Shown here piece after piece: positions 39,226-52,204 of a stretch of 64,000 nucleotides of DNA (position 1 is the first letter of the stretch; each line of letters starts with the position of its first letter). The stretch is taken from positions 3,968,001-4,032,000 of the forward strand of contig JAEUWY010000001.1 in assembly GCA_022059125.1 (NCBI GenBank), read 5' to 3'. Below the pieces are notes generated by a model. The model saw nothing but the letters and a program-made list of their open reading frames with translations, did not search any database and was not told the DNA's origin. The DNA is from Corynespora cassiicola (lineage: Eukaryota; Ascomycota; Dothideomycetes; Pleosporales; Corynesporascaceae). Position numbers and translations under genes: made by a program.

Positions 39226-42200
39226 ATGACAACTTCGGAGGAATCGATTCCCATCCCTCAGCCGCCCACGACATGGTTCTTGGGGAATATTCCTGACATT
39301 GACCCCAGCAATGCAGCCACTTCCTTTTGGCGACTTGCCGACATCTACGGCCCTATATTCAAGTTATCTTTGCCTGGTCGCGACGTAGTAGTGTGCTCGA
39401 ACTACGAAACAGTGAATGATTTGTTCGACTGGAAGCGTTTTGAGAAGCAAGTCGATGGCCCCCTCAAAGAATTGCGGGCGCTTTCGGGAGATGGCTTATT
39501 CACCGCATACATGGGCGAGAAGGTATATATCCCCCCAACAAAGTGATTCGATATGGCTGACTCAAGGAGAACTGGGGGATTGCGCATCGAATGCTCATGC
39601 CTGTTTTCGGTCCTTTGGGCATCAGAAAGGTGAGGCAATATCAGGTGATCCGACTGAAATATGCAAAAGACTGAAATATTTGTAGATGTTCCCCGGCATG
39701 TTGGATATTGTCTCGCAGATGATTCTTCGATGGGATCGTTTTGGTCCGGACCATGAGATCTTGTGCAATGATGACTTTACCAGGTACATGTTCTCCTTGT
39801 GCTCCTTACTCTTTCTAATCAATCTGTACAGAATGGCATTTGACGCAATTGCTTTATGTTCCTTCGGATATCGATTCAATAATTTTTATTCGGACCATGT
39901 TCACCCGTTTATTGATCAAATGACCGAAGTTCTACTTGAGAGCGGGAAAAAAGCCAACCGCCTGTCCATCGAAAACAGGCTACGAGTGTTCGCAGCAGCG
40001 CATTATCAACAGAACATCAAAGCTATGCATGATCTCTGTGAAGAGATCATCGACGAGCGGATCAAGCATCCTCCGCCCGATGCAACCGACGTCCTGGCAG
40101 CTATGCTCGAAGGAAAGGATCCCGAGACTGGAGAAAAGATGTCACCAGAGTGTAAGCCAACTATGTTAACCCCTCAAATTTCCGACTGACTCTCTCGATA
40201 GTGATCAGAAACAACATGGTGACTTTCTTGGTCGCCGGCCACGAAACCACTGGAGGTACCATGGGCTTCCTTTTGTACCACTTGATGAAGAACCCCGACA
40301 AATACCTGAAAGTTCAGGAAGAGGTCGATCGGGTAGTTGGTGAGGGACCTCTTGAGGCCAAGCACATCTCCCAGCTTGTTTACATCAAGTACGCCATCTA
40401 CGAGGCACTGCGCTTCATGGGTCCCATTGCCCTCGGTTCTAAGCATGCCATCAAGACCACCAAAATTGCTGGAAAATACGAGGTCACCCCAGAAGATCAG
40501 ATATTTGTAAGCCTTCGCAAATTCCACAACGACCCTGCGATATGGGGCGATGACGCCGGTACCTACCGACCAGAGAGATGGCTCGACGGAGGAGCAGAGA
40601 GGCTACCCCCCAACGCTTTCAAAGCTTTCGGCGACGGACCGAGAGCTTGTATTGGCCGGGGCTTTGCAGAGCAGGAGATGATCATGGCGACAGCTCTTAT
40701 CTTCCAGAACTTCCAGGTGGAGATGGCAGACCCCAGCTACGATTTCAGTATGTTTCTCGTTCTTCTGATGTTTAATTACACTCGCTGACCATATTATTTA
40801 GATCTGGTCGTAACTTTGACCCTCAAGCTTGGTGGCTTCAGGATCAAGGCCCGCAGAAGGGAAGGCCGCACTCTGTCAGTCCTCGGTTCAGGCCTATCAG
40901 TGCCCGGCAAGACCCATGCGAAGCATGACTCGTTGCACGATGTCACCAATGGCGGCATTCCACCAGCCCAAGAAATGAAGCCAGTTACAGTTCTTTATGG
41001 GTCACAAGCCGGTACTTGCAAGGCTTATGCCGAGGAGCTTGTGTCCAACGCCCTCCAATTTGGTTTCAAGGCCAAAGCCGCCACTCTCGATTCGGCTACC
41101 GAAAACATCCCCAAAGACCAGCCTGTGATTATCATTTCGCCATCGTATGAGGGCCAACCAGCCGATAACGCACGCAAGTTTGTGTCTTGGCTCGAAGCCA
41201 ATGCATCGTCTAAGAAGTTGGAGGGCGTCAAATATGCGGTCTTCAGTGTCGGGAATAGTGACTGGACTGGTAAATCGGGAATTTCCAATCAAAAGGGCTG
41301 CTACTAACACGCCATAGATACTTTCCATCGCGTTCCCAAGCTCATTGATCAGCTGTTCGAAAAGATGGGTGCTCAGCGATTCGTCCCTACTGGCTTCGTC
41401 GATGTCAAATATGACATCATGGGCCCGTGGGAAGATTGGAGCGAAAATATGTGGAAAGACCTTCGCGAGTCCAGCGGGACAACCGCAGCTGTCGTTCGTG
41501 GCCAGCTCCAGGTCGACGTCTCCTCGCCAAAATTCGCCAAGCATCTCGGTGGTCCCGACATTTCTCACGGGACGGTTAGAGTGAACAAAAACCTGGGCGG
41601 AGCTGAAGTCGGACTTCCAAAAAAACACATGGAAGTCGAGCTTCCTCTTGGTACCTCCTACCGCTCCGGCGACTACATTGGTATCCTGCCTCTGAATCCT
41701 CAAGCCACTGTCAAGCGAGTCATCCATCGCTTCGGTCTGCAACCGGATGACGAAGTTACTATCACTGGCACCAACAAGTCTTTCCTTTCGCCTGGTAGAC
41801 CCACCTCAGTATTCGATTTGCTGATGGCGCGAGTGGAGCTCGGCACTCCTGCGTCCCAAAAGCAAATCCAAGCTCTCGCTGATGCCACGCCGGAGAACAA
41901 GCGCGCCAAACTAGCAGAGCTAGCCAAGGACGATGTCTTCAGGAAGGACATCCTGAAGAAGCGCTACACTATCCTTGACCTTCTCGAGGATAATCCAGAA
42001 ACTCAGCTGTCCTTTACTAGCTTCATCGACATGTTGAAGCCACTGTCTCCACGCCAATACAGCATCTCATCCTCCCCTCTTGCAAACGTCGAGTTCGTAG
42101 AAGGTCCCGACGGAAGCCCTATGCAGCGCCTCACCGCATCCATCACCTATGATGTCCACGACGAAGCAGCTTGGTCTGGCCACGGCCAATTCCGTGGCGT

Positions 42201-42762
42201 CGCATCCACATACCTCGCCCGCCAAGAACCAGGCGACAAGGTTCGTTGCTTCACCCGCGCTACAAACGCAAACTTCCACCTGCCTCAAGATCCCACCGTA
42301 CCCATAATCTTGGTGGCAGCCGGTACCGGTCTGGCTCCCATGCGCGGCTTCCTGCAGGAGCGCGCGGCCATCAAGGCTGCGCGTAATATCGCCCTGGGCC
42401 CGGCGTTCCTGTACTTTGGCTGCCGCCACCACGAGAAAGACTACATCTACGCAGATGAGCTCAAGAAGTGGGAGGCGGAGGGAGTCGTCACGCTCCGGCC
42501 TTGCTTCTCCAAGGACGATTCGTACAGCGGCCAGAAGCATGTTCCGGATCGCATATGGGAGGATCGCGAGGAGTTGGCTGACCTCTTTGGCAAGCAAGGC
42601 GCGAAGATCTTTGTTTGTGGTAGCGCTTCTAAGCTCGCAAAGAGTTCGGCAGAGGTTTGCAAGAAGATTCGGCGTGAGAGGACGGGGGAGAGCGAAGAGG
42701 ATGCTAATAAGTGGCTTGACAAGGTCAAGGAGGATAGATATGTCAGTGATGTGTTTGAGTAG
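39226..42762 (+). CDS. Self-sufficient P450:reductase fusion (CYP505 / P450foxy-type fatty acid hydroxylase)
   Basis: A single chain holds the haem domain and a diflavin reductase, hydroxylating fatty acids near the omega end with NADPH. Exons 39226-39522, 39567-39629, 39686-39783, 39832-40151, 40202-40747, 40802-41269 and 41318-42762 give 1078 residues, the normal length. P450 part: WFLGNIPDIDP start, ENWGIAHRMLMPVFGP, I-helix FLVAGHETTGGT, ExxR in YEALRFMGP, haem loop FGDGPRACIGRGFAEQEM. Linker, then the flavodoxin domain (VTVLYGSQAGTCKAYAEEL), FAD-binding domain (RQYSISSSPLAN, a RxYS motif) and NADPH site (ILVAAGTGLAPMRGFLQER). It ends DRYVSDVFE, the usual YxxDVF-type C-terminus. No transmembrane anchor is present, so it is probably soluble. 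All motifs are intact. Confidence 0.95.
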
Positions 42763-43424
42763 TGCAAGTATGGATATATCAACCAGATTGCGAAGGGAAT
42801 TATCCAGATTGATACGAAACTTGTCGGCGTTGTACAGTCGTACGGTTGTATTTGATAATTAGTGTTCTTTGTGACGATTAACGTCTGTGTGATACATGAA
42901 CAAATTGTTCTTAACATTACTTGTTGGCTTCTAATCTTGAAGTTCTTTTTTGCCGGGCTCTATTTAATATGCCGCTGCTTAACATTTAATGAGCCTTGAG
43001 ATGACCACTTACAGAGTAGGCCCAGAGAATTTCTCCAATCCTCCACATAGCTCTTATTTTTGAGCATAATTAACACTAGCAAGGTGTACGATATACAAAA
43101 TTTAGGGGTATCACGAACTGAAACCTCATAAGCCACTAACCAGATTGAAAGAACGATATACGATGTCGAGCTCGAGATAGCTCTTGAATTATCAATTATC
43201 ATCATCTTTTTATACATTTTTTCTTAGGTTTTCTTGTCGAAACTTGAAGTTATGTTCAACAAGTATCTAACGGTGTACTTATTCAACGAGAATTAATAGT
43301 AAAAGTGCGTCTTTAACCAGGATCAAATTCGGTATTTGAGGGATTGGTCTAGAAGTATTGGCCTTGGGAGACTGAATTTCGTTAGAAAAAAGATAATTGA
43401 GCTTCTCAAGCAGTAATGAGCTTC
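42763..43424. other. AT-rich convergent intergenic region, 660 bp
   Basis: This lies between the 3' ends of the CYP505 gene and the GMC oxidoreductase. It is strongly AT-rich with scattered stops. Nothing recognised. Confidence 0.6.
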
Positions 43425-45375
43425 CTACCCGCCATTCAAAATATCATCAGATAGCTTCTCAGCTAACGCGTATACTGTCGCCATTGGATGGCCTGGTGGC
43501 AAGAAAGGAATTGCGCTCAGGTCCACCACCCTTAGTTTTCCGACTCCAAAGACCTGACCTTTGGAATTGACCACTGCCATTGGATCATTAATCTTGCCCA
43601 TTCTGCATGTGCAACTTGCATGAGAAATTGTTCTCGAACTACTTTGAATGTATTTCCATATCTCTTCGTCAGTATCCAAGCCATCTCCTGGCACGGACTC
43701 GCTACCGACGAGGATTTGATCCAAAGACGGTTGGGCCAAAATTTCTCTCATTCTCCTGACAGCTGCAATAGCAATCTCCCTGTCACGATAATCACCCAAA
43801 ATTCCAACATGGATGATCGGTTGATCAAACATGGAGCCCGATGGAATAGATATTGAGCCACGAGAAAATGTGTTAACAAGGATTGCCGTTAATCCGGCAT
43901 AATCGTCTTTATCGGGGGGCTGTCCGGGATACATGGAGCTTACTATATATTCGAGATCCGGCCAATCTGTTGGAGACTTGCCTAAGTCTTTCGAAGTACT
44001 ATTTGGCAGGAGGCGGCGTGGTAGTTTCTCCCATGCTGGCCAAATATGTTAGCGCCATCATGATCTCATCAAGTATCAATTTCGATCACCTAGAATATCC
44101 ATGCCCGTACTAGTCAACGGTCCTGATCCAGATTCGAGAAATTCCAAAGTAGCTGCTTCATGTTTGGCTAAGGTGTCGAGTGCAGTTGAGCTGACTGCTC
44201 TTATCTTGAAAGTTATGCCCACAGCAGGATGATCCTATGTGTCCGTCAGTGCTCGCAGAAATTTTTTAATGACAGTAATAGCTCACTTCCAGTCCCATTC
44301 CAACTCCCGGTGCATCCTTTATGATTGGGATGTTGAAAGATGACAATATTTTTCGAGGCCCGATACCACTGACCATAAGAAGCTGTGGGCTTTGAATAGC
44401 ACCTGCACTGAGGATAACTTCTTTCCTTGCAGATAAAATATACTCTTTTCCCAGCGTATTACACAAAACTCCAACAGCCTCTGTTCCGCTGAACAAAATT
44501 TTTACTGCCATGGTCGAGTGATGAACGACTAAGTTCGGACGCTTCAACGCAGGTCGTAGGAATGCCGTCTCTGCCGAGGCCCTAATTTGTGTATCCGGAT
44601 TTACTGTACGCACATCCCAGCTTGATCCGATCAAGTCCCCATCCAGCCAACCTGGTATCTGCCGCATCCCAAGAGCCTGTACAGCCCTGAAGGCCCAGCT
44701 CGTGAATGGTAGCACCCAATTGCCATAAGAAATATCCACGGGTCCAGAAGTAGCCCTGCTCCCCGCCGGGTCATGCATGGGCGTGGAGTTGGACCAACGT
44801 TTACTCATATCTGCAGGGTGGAATGTCGTGGATTTATCGAACCATCTACTGAAGCTTTCCCACTTGTAGCTCTTATCACCAACATCCTCGGCCCATTTCT
44901 TGTAGCTTCCTTTTGTGCCGCGCTGGTATATCATGTTGTTTCGCGCCGTGCTTCCGCCCAACGTCTTTCCTCTTGGATAATGGATTTGCTTTCCGCCAAT
45001 CCCTTCCTCGGGCTCAGTCTTGAAGTTCCAATCAACCAGAGGGTTCACATCTTCAAAAGTTGTGCTCCCCCCGTCCCACATATAACGAGGAACTTGAGAA
45101 TGATTTCCGTTGCTGATTTCATAGAAACTTCCCGCTTCTATAACTGCAACAGTATGAACTCCAGATTCGGAAAGACGATTGGCAAGTACAAGACCAGCAT
45201 TTCCCCCGCCGACGATCACGTAATCATATGTCACATTAGGCCCTGGGATACCAAAGGAACTGCCCAGAAGTTTTTGACCTGAAATTGTGTCGGACCCAGA
45301 CGCATATATTTCGAGAAAGAATGTTATCGCAATGAGAACTGATTTGAAGAATTGAGGTGGAAAGATGTGGGGCAT
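43425..45375 (-). CDS. Secreted GMC-family flavin oxidoreductase (alcohol/sugar oxidase or dehydrogenase type)
   Basis: A FAD-dependent alcohol oxidase/dehydrogenase family member. Exons 44287-45375, 44090-44234 and 43425-44035 give 614 residues. A signal peptide (FFKSVLIAITFFLEIYASG) precedes the FAD-binding motif DYVIVGGGNAGLVLANRL. GMC signature 1 is PRGKTLGGSTARNNMIYQRG, and signature 2 is GAIQSPQLLMVSGIGP. The C-terminal active site is SHASCTCRMG (catalytic His) and PPGHPMATVYALAEK (second His). Several N-glycosylation sites are present (NVTY, NHSQ, NSTP, NSTS). Typical glucose oxidases and aryl-alcohol oxidases have the same layout; the substrate cannot be told. It is convergent with the CYP505 gene. 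Confidence 0.92.
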
Positions 45376-46080
45376 CCTCCAAATCAGCTAGCGGGCTGTT
45401 TCTGCACAAGATCTGCGCTGACTCCCGCAACGGACTTGATTGTGTATGACGATAATCGATGGCCAATCCACTTGGCCGAGGAACTCGCAAGTGAGGAAGA
45501 AGATTCTGAGTCTATCAAAGCAGCGGTGGTATTCAAATCGCCTACAAATCGAGTACAAATCGCTTCCTTAAGTTGCCCTTCGTGTTTTCGCAGCCAAGAC
45601 CGCTTGGATGACGATAAGTGACGCATGCAATCAATCTGCCGGTTAGATTTCGCCACACTGAAGGCAATTACGCAGTTTAGTACGGACCGTAGGGACAGCA
45701 AAGTTACCATTGTATTGGGACCACGAGGTTAAAGGGTTGGCTTTGCGGGGAAGTGCTCGGGGTAGAATGTGGGGCACAAACAGCGCACTCGACCTTACGC
45801 TCACACCCGCAGCCCAGTGGACACTCAAAGGAGCAAACCATATGTTCAGGCTGAAATTTTGATCCAACAGAGCTGTAGCAATATGAAGTCTCATGAGGTT
45901 GTGTTTTAAAGCGACAAATCTTGCGGGCCCGGGAGAAACTGAACATCTAGAGTTATAACGATATTGGAAAAAAGGCTAGTATAACCAAAAAATGGCCCTC
46001 CAATACAAGTAGGCGCCCATTGAGTAATTTAAATCCTTCTTCTCTATAAAAATTCTGTTCTCAGAGCCATTATTACTATA
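45376..46080. other. Intergenic, about 700 bp
   Basis: Upstream of the leftward GMC gene and downstream of the leftward Hsp70 gene. On the minus strand a short ORF (45704-45946) contains a cysteine-dense stretch discussed under findings. No confident gene. Confidence 0.45.
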
Positions 46081-48222
46081 TTACAGCTCTTCGTTTTCGT
46101 TTCCAGGTTTTGGGACATATCTCTCTACTGTGTTTCCCCAGTCAACCCCCTCCGGGTTACCTTTAATCCATGCCTTTGTGCGATCTAGCTCCAAACTATC
46201 TGCCTCTTCGCTAAGCTCATATTCTTCAAAGATTTTGTCCAAATGATTTAATTCTTCCGGAGTCATAGATGACAGCATAGACTTGGATTGAGATACACCC
46301 AGCTCTTGATTCACTGCTGAGACCGTCATATTGTAATCCATTTCAATAGCAATGGAAACGTCGATCTGTATCAAAACTCGGTGAGCAATGACATAACGTA
46401 CGACGCTTCGGTTTCATACCTCAATGGTGCCCCGTGGTGCTGGGGGGATATCAATATTCAAAATTGCCCTCAGGCGGTTGTACTTTGTCAAGGGTCTCCT
46501 GCCGTCAAATACCTTTATTTCAATTTCTTTCTGGCCGTCTTTCACAGTGGTCACTTTGATCCTTTTTTCTGTCGGAATTGTAGCTCCCCATTTGATGACC
46601 ATGTCCATTATTCCTCCTTTAGTCTCGATCCCTGCAAAATATCAGCAGGAAATATCATTTATGACACAAGAAAACGTACCAAATGATGAGGGCGCAATAT
46701 CGATCGGGCATCCCATGAAATCGTCCTGATGTACTAGAATTTGGCCCATTGTCGCAGCCCCGAGAGCGATGATTTCATCTGGTTCCGCGGCCATGTGGCT
46801 ATGAACAGGGATGTCAAAATGATTCTCGAGTAAGTCTTGAAGTCCTGGTATTCTTGAGGCGCCACCTGCTAATATGATGCCTTGGAAGTTTGTCCAGTTG
46901 ATATTGGCATTTTTTAACGCATCGTCAGCCAGGGCTAGAGACCTTTTAAACAGTGGCTCAGTTAGTGTCTCCTAATGTTGGTCAAATTGAGTTTGCTCCA
47001 TTTAGACCGTAGGTAGTTTTGAAACAGGCACTCACGAGTTGAGCTCGAGTCACTACAGTATGGTAGTCATCCATTTGAATCTCCACAGCAGGGTCCACTG
47101 AAAGCTCATATAATGCTCGCGCAGCCTCACTCCTCAATCTAGCCATTCTTGTTTGATCCTGAGGGCAGTTAAATCGTGGTTTCTCGACTCCAAATATCAC
47201 ATGGAACCTAACCTCTTGTAAATCGCTGCCACCCATTTCAATCGAGTGGCTCATGAGATTGTCGGCAATAGTTTCAATGATCCTGTCTCCACCAGTAGTT
47301 TTGTCTGAAGCCCCACCCAGCATTTCAAAGACACCTTCGTCAACCGCAAGGACGTTAGCTTCTATGGAAGGTTAATGTGAGCTTTCCAAGTACCATATGA
47401 AGCCCTACCAAACGTGCTACCACCGAGATCATAAATCAGCCAAATTTCCTCCCAACCATGTTCGGGTAGCCGACAACTTAAATCATGAGCCAAAGCAGCA
47501 GCGGATGCTTCGTGCATGATGCGCTGGGCAGGCACGCCTGCGAGGTCGGCTGCCCGTTGCAAATTATCCTAATGCTTTCATCAGCGAATATTCCGGTGCC
47601 ACGATGGTTGGGGAGAGTTTACACGACTGCGGTCATTGGAAGTTGCATACGGAATTGTTAAGACCGAGCCGGTAATGTTGTAGTCCGGTAAATGATGATT
47701 GGCAATGCGCATCAGTTCACCAATAACCATGCCAATTATATCCTCGGGGTCGTACAAGGTTGTCTTGTTCGCTATCGTGATTTGAATTTTTGATGTTCCA
47801 TTGTGGCCCTCGACGACTGGATAGGGTAGCTGTTCTGTGTAGTCTTGGGTTTCGGTAAACGTCTGCCCCAGTAGGTGGTTGATGCCAAAAACCGTCCTGT
47901 TTGGATTTGTCTGTTGCTGGTCTTTGGCGGCCTGACCTATTAAAATTTCACCTGACTCAGTGAAAGCAACATAACTTGGTATCTGTCCGATGACCTCTGC
48001 AGTAACAAATGCAACCTTGGATCTGTCGCATGACTTTGGACGATCCGACTTATCCACTGCGACCCTGGAGTATGTGTTACCCAGGTCGATGCCAAGGATG
48101 ATTTCAGGCCGAGAGCCTTCTGCTGGTGCTGCTTTTACATAGCAGCAGAAGACAAGGGGAAATGCGAGAAGGGCGACGAGCAGAAGAGGGCCGGGCTTGG
48201 AGAATGCAATCGTTCTCGCCAT
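46081..48222 (-). CDS. Divergent secretory-pathway Hsp70 (BiP/Kar2-like paralogue) with altered ATPase motifs
   Basis: Exons 47623-48222, 47409-47568, 47036-47358, 46680-46971, 46420-46631 and 46081-46365 give 623 residues. A strong signal peptide (PGPLLLVALLAFPLVFCCYV) is followed by an Hsp70 nucleotide-binding domain, but key loops differ from canonical BiP. GIDLGNTYSRVAV has Asn for the second threonine. DLGGSTFG replaces DLGGGTFD, losing the aspartate. The adenosine motif ILAGGASRIPGLQDLL is near normal. A substrate-binding beta-sandwich is recognisable (GIETKGGIMD, IPPAPRGTIEIDV), but the helical lid is reduced to about 70 residues. The chain ends NENEEL, where BiP ends HDEL/KDEL. N-glycosylation sites (NRT, NGTS, NKTT) fit the ER or outside. 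I infer a specialised or ATPase-weak chaperone. Exon 3 could start at CATAG three bases earlier, adding one codon. Confidence 0.85.
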
Positions 48223-48739
48223 GGTTTTGTGGTTGGTTCAGTTCAAAAAAGGAAAAAGAAACGTAGGTATTAAGCTTGTAAAATGTAACAGGACTCTTGG
48301 AGACTTTTCCTTTGAAAAACATAAACTAGTTGCAATGCATGTCCGGTAGTAACCAAGAAGAGACACAAGAATCTATTTATGGGACTGGTCACTTGCAGTG
48401 GCCATCTGGCGACATGTCCAGGCAGCCATTAGACAGCCACATTTGGGCGGGAGGAACCACAGAATACGAGAATTCTCGCAGAAATAGGGCGGGTAAGGTG
48501 ATCTGTAAGCACGCCAGACTGAATCATTGCAAGGATCGAGCTCGAAGAAATTGTCGACGTGAATCACGACGCACGTGCACGAACGCTCGGGCCATCGACG
48601 CCTGGTCGGCAATGACGATGCAGCTCCGGCGAGCTTGTCTACCTGCACGGCCGTGGTGAGAGCTCCCCACGAGCGCAACAATGATAAGACACCGCTGAGC
48701 ATCTGATGGAAGGCATCTCGAAAACTCATCGTCGCCAAT
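48223..48739. other. Divergent promoter region Hsp70 / VPS39, about 520 bp
   Basis: The flanking genes point away from each other. ORFs inside it are short and unsupported. Nothing else is seen. Confidence 0.55.
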
Positions 48740-51700
48740 ATGCTTTCTGCTTTTACCGCCCGACCCATCGTCGAGCTGAAACAGCGCGACAAGTCCAAAA
48801 TCGAGTCGATTCTTGCCTACGGTATAGGGTGGAGCGAGCTCTCGCTACGGACACGATACTGACGCAGCGCAGGTGACCGAGTGCTTGTAGGCTTGAACAC
48901 TGGATCGCTCCGTATCTACCGCGTCAACGAAGTCGCTGAAGAAGCCGATGCGGAGCAGAATGGCGAACAGAATGGCGAACAGACGGAACCCACTACACCC
49001 AAGGTCAAGCCTGCGGACCTCCTGCGCGAGGAAGAGAAATTCTCTCGCCGGCCAATTCAGCAACTAGCCATCATAAAGGAGGCCAGCATCCTCGTTTCCC
49101 TCTCAGACAGCCATGTCTCGATTCACGATCTTCAAACATACGCGCTACAGGAGAAGCTGGAGAAGACGCGAGGGGCTACAACCTTTGCCGTGACCAGCAA
49201 CATTGTCAAAGACTCAAGCACCGGCATTCCCACCATTGTCAGTAAGTTAGCCGTGGCCGTAAAGAGGAAGATCATACTGTGGACTTGGGAGGAGATGGAG
49301 CTGAGCGGCGAGGCAACTGAAATCACCCTTGTTGCGGCCGTGAAGAGCCTCACATGGGCAACTGGCACGAAGATCGTCGCCGGAATGGATCCCGGATTCA
49401 TTTTGGTCAATGTGGAGAGCCAAGAGATCCACGATATCAACAAGCCAGGCGCGTTGGGTGAAGCTGGGGGCCAGGGCGGCACGAGATTCGGCGCCGTTTC
49501 TTCGTCCGGCATGGGATACATGGGAATGGGAAGTTGGGTTCCCAAGCCTTTGGCGACACGGCTAGGAGAAGGAGAGCTTCTGCTTGCAAAGGATGTGAAC
49601 AGCCTCTTCATCGATACGGATGGAAATGCACTAGACAAGCGCCAGGTCCCATGGCCGTCCGCCCCGGAGACGATCGCATACTCTTATCCCTACATGCTTT
49701 CTCTGCAGGCACCAGCAAAGGGAGGGCTCGAGGTAAGGAACCCTGACACCCTCAACTTGCTGCAGACCATATCTCTCCCCAACGCGAACTTTGTCCATGT
49801 TCCGCAGCCCAACATCAGCCTGGCGCATGCCGGCAAAGGCTTTTTGGTTGCCAGTGATCGATGCATCTGGCGCATGGGAGCTCAAAACTATGAATCGCAA
49901 ATCGATGAGCTGGTGCTTAACGGGCGGTATGATGAGGCGCTCAGTCTGCTCAACATGCTCGAGGACACGCTCCTCCATGACAAGGAAGGAAGGGTGCGCG
50001 AGATCATGATGCTCAAAGCCCAAGCACTGTTTGAGCTCCGGAAGTTCCGCGAGGCCATGGATCTTTTCACAGATGCCAAAGCTCCACCAGAGAGAGTCAT
50101 TGCTCTCTACCCCAAGTCTATCGCCGGAAACCTCTCATCCGAAGAGAGTGTGAAGGATAACGAGAGTGAGCCCGTAGAAGAAGAAGAGAATACCGAAGCC
50201 GCGGAGGCCGTGGAAAAGAGCCCCGTGGACAACAAGGATACACCCGCTACTCCAGTTTCTACCATCGGCCGGACAATGATGGGTAGATTTGTGGGCCACC
50301 GAAAGGTCGAATCGGATGCTGCATCTGCCAGGTCTTCTCTCAAAGACGACTCGGGGGATACGAGTAGTGTCAAAGGAAAGTCTGCTGAGCCAGGCCCGCA
50401 AGAAAAGCCCTTGGAGGGTAAAGAGCTCAAGCTTGCTGTGCATGCACTGCAATCATTCTTGGCCCAGTGCCGCGTCCAAATCAAACGCTATATCGATACG
50501 GACGGCACTCTCAAGGATCCTCTCCAGCCTCCAAGCGAAAGCCAAGCCGACGACTACAAGCCACCTTTTCACTATTTCATCGAGGAGCGGTCGCCCCCGT
50601 CGCAGATTGATTGGGCAGCCAGGCTGCTCGAAGTTGCGCAGCTGGTGGATACAACGCTCTTCCGAGCATACATGCTCGCTAGCCCCAGTCTGGCGGGGCC
50701 TCTTTTCCGCTTACCCAACTTTTGCGAGCCAGATGTGGTTAATGAGAAGCTGTATGAGACTGGACGTTACGCTGACCTCATTGACTTCTTGCACGGGAAG
50801 AAACTTCATCGTCAGGCCTTGCAGCTTCTCGAGAAGTTTGGGAAGAATGAGGCGGACGAAGAGGTAGCATCGCAGCTCCAGGGGCCACAGCGCACCGTCG
50901 GATATCTCCAACAGCTTCCCCCAGAGATGATTGACCTCATTCTGGAATTTGCCGAGTGGCCATTGCGGGCTGATCCAGAACTGGGCATGGAAGTGTTCCT
51001 CGCCGACACGGAAAACGCAGAGACTCTGCCCCGGCAGCAAGTCCTCGACTTCTTGCAGCAGATTGACCTGAAGCTGGCTGTGCGCTACTTGGAACACATC
51101 ATTGAAGAGCTGGACGACATGACTCCCGACTTCCATCAGCGCCTGGTCGACCTTTTCCTTGAGCGTCTCCGCGGTGGAACAGACGAGTTTGAGAATGAGG
51201 AAGAGCGGATGCAGTGGAGGGAAAGGCTGCAGGCTTTCTTGAAGACCAGCGCTCAATACAACAGATACCGTGTGTTCAAGCAGCTGTCTCCCGATGGTAA
51301 GTACCTATCTAGCCATTTCACCCAGGTACCGGCTCACATGTGCGGACAGATCCCGACTACTACGAGGCACGGGCCATTGTGCTCAGCAAGATGGGACAGC
51401 ACAAGCAAGCGCTGCAAATCTATGTCTTCCAGCTCAAAGACTACCAGAAGGCTGAAGAGTAAGTGCATGCTGGTTTTCATTTCTGCCATGGGGATGGGCT
51501 TTGTTCTAACACGTCCAGGTACTGCAACCAAATCTACTTGTCGACGCCCCAGCCTCTCTCGCCCACCAAACCTTTCCAACCGTCCTACACAGTACCAGCA
51601 ACTTCCAATCCAGATGACTCGGAGCCTTCGATTTACCACGTCCTACTGTCGCTGTACCTGCAGCCCCCACCTCCGCACCAGCCCAACTGGCAGCCAGCTT

Positions 51701-52104
51701 TGGAACTGCTCAGCAAGCACGGTGCCCGCCTTCCAGCAGCAACGACGCTCGACCTCGTCCCAGCGTCGCTGCCGGTCAAAGAGCTCGAGTCATACTTCCG
51801 AGGACGGATCCGCAACGCAAACTCGGTCATGAACGAAGAGCGCATTGTGGCCAGGCTGCGCGGGGTGGAGAAGGTCGCGGTGGAAGCGTCGGTCCTGCTC
51901 GGGGATGGAAGGGTCGATGCTCACGGACGGAAGGTGCCAGGTGGGCTGAACAGGAGGGTGGTGATTGACGAGGACCGGCACTGCGCGGTGTGCCACAAGC
52001 GGTTCGGGGGCAGCGCCATCCGCGTGTATCCAGACAACAGCGTGGTGCACTCTGGATGCATGAGGGGGAGCATGGGCAAGAAGAGCACGGGCGGGTGGAG
52101 ATAG
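48740..52104 (+). CDS. VPS39: Vacuolar sorting protein VPS39/VAM6 (HOPS subunit)
   Basis: VPS39 is the Rab7/Ypt7-binding end of the HOPS tether for vacuole fusion and takes part in vacuole-mitochondria contacts. Exons 48740-48821, 48873-51296, 51350-51458 and 51519-52104 give 1066 residues. The N-terminal CNH/beta-propeller begins MLSAFTARPIVELKQRDKSK and includes GDRVLVGLNTGSLRIYRV and RRPIQQLAIIKEASILVSLSD. The long alpha-solenoid contains the clathrin-like repeat (YLEHIIEELDDMTPDFHQRL, DYYEARAIVLSKMGQHKQAL). A C-terminal zinc-binding end has DRHCAVCHKRFGGSA and VVHSGC. An acidic, Ser-rich insertion (about residues 430-530) is a species-specific loop. The 3' end faces GON7 with only about 100 bp between the stop codons. 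Confidence 0.93.
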
Positions 52105-52204
52105 GGTGTAATTGTGCCGCTCGGCGGGGAAGGGCGAGAGGGCACTGGTTTGATACCCAATGTAGACTCGAATTCATGTACTTTTGTTGGTCTGGCTGCA
52201 AGGT

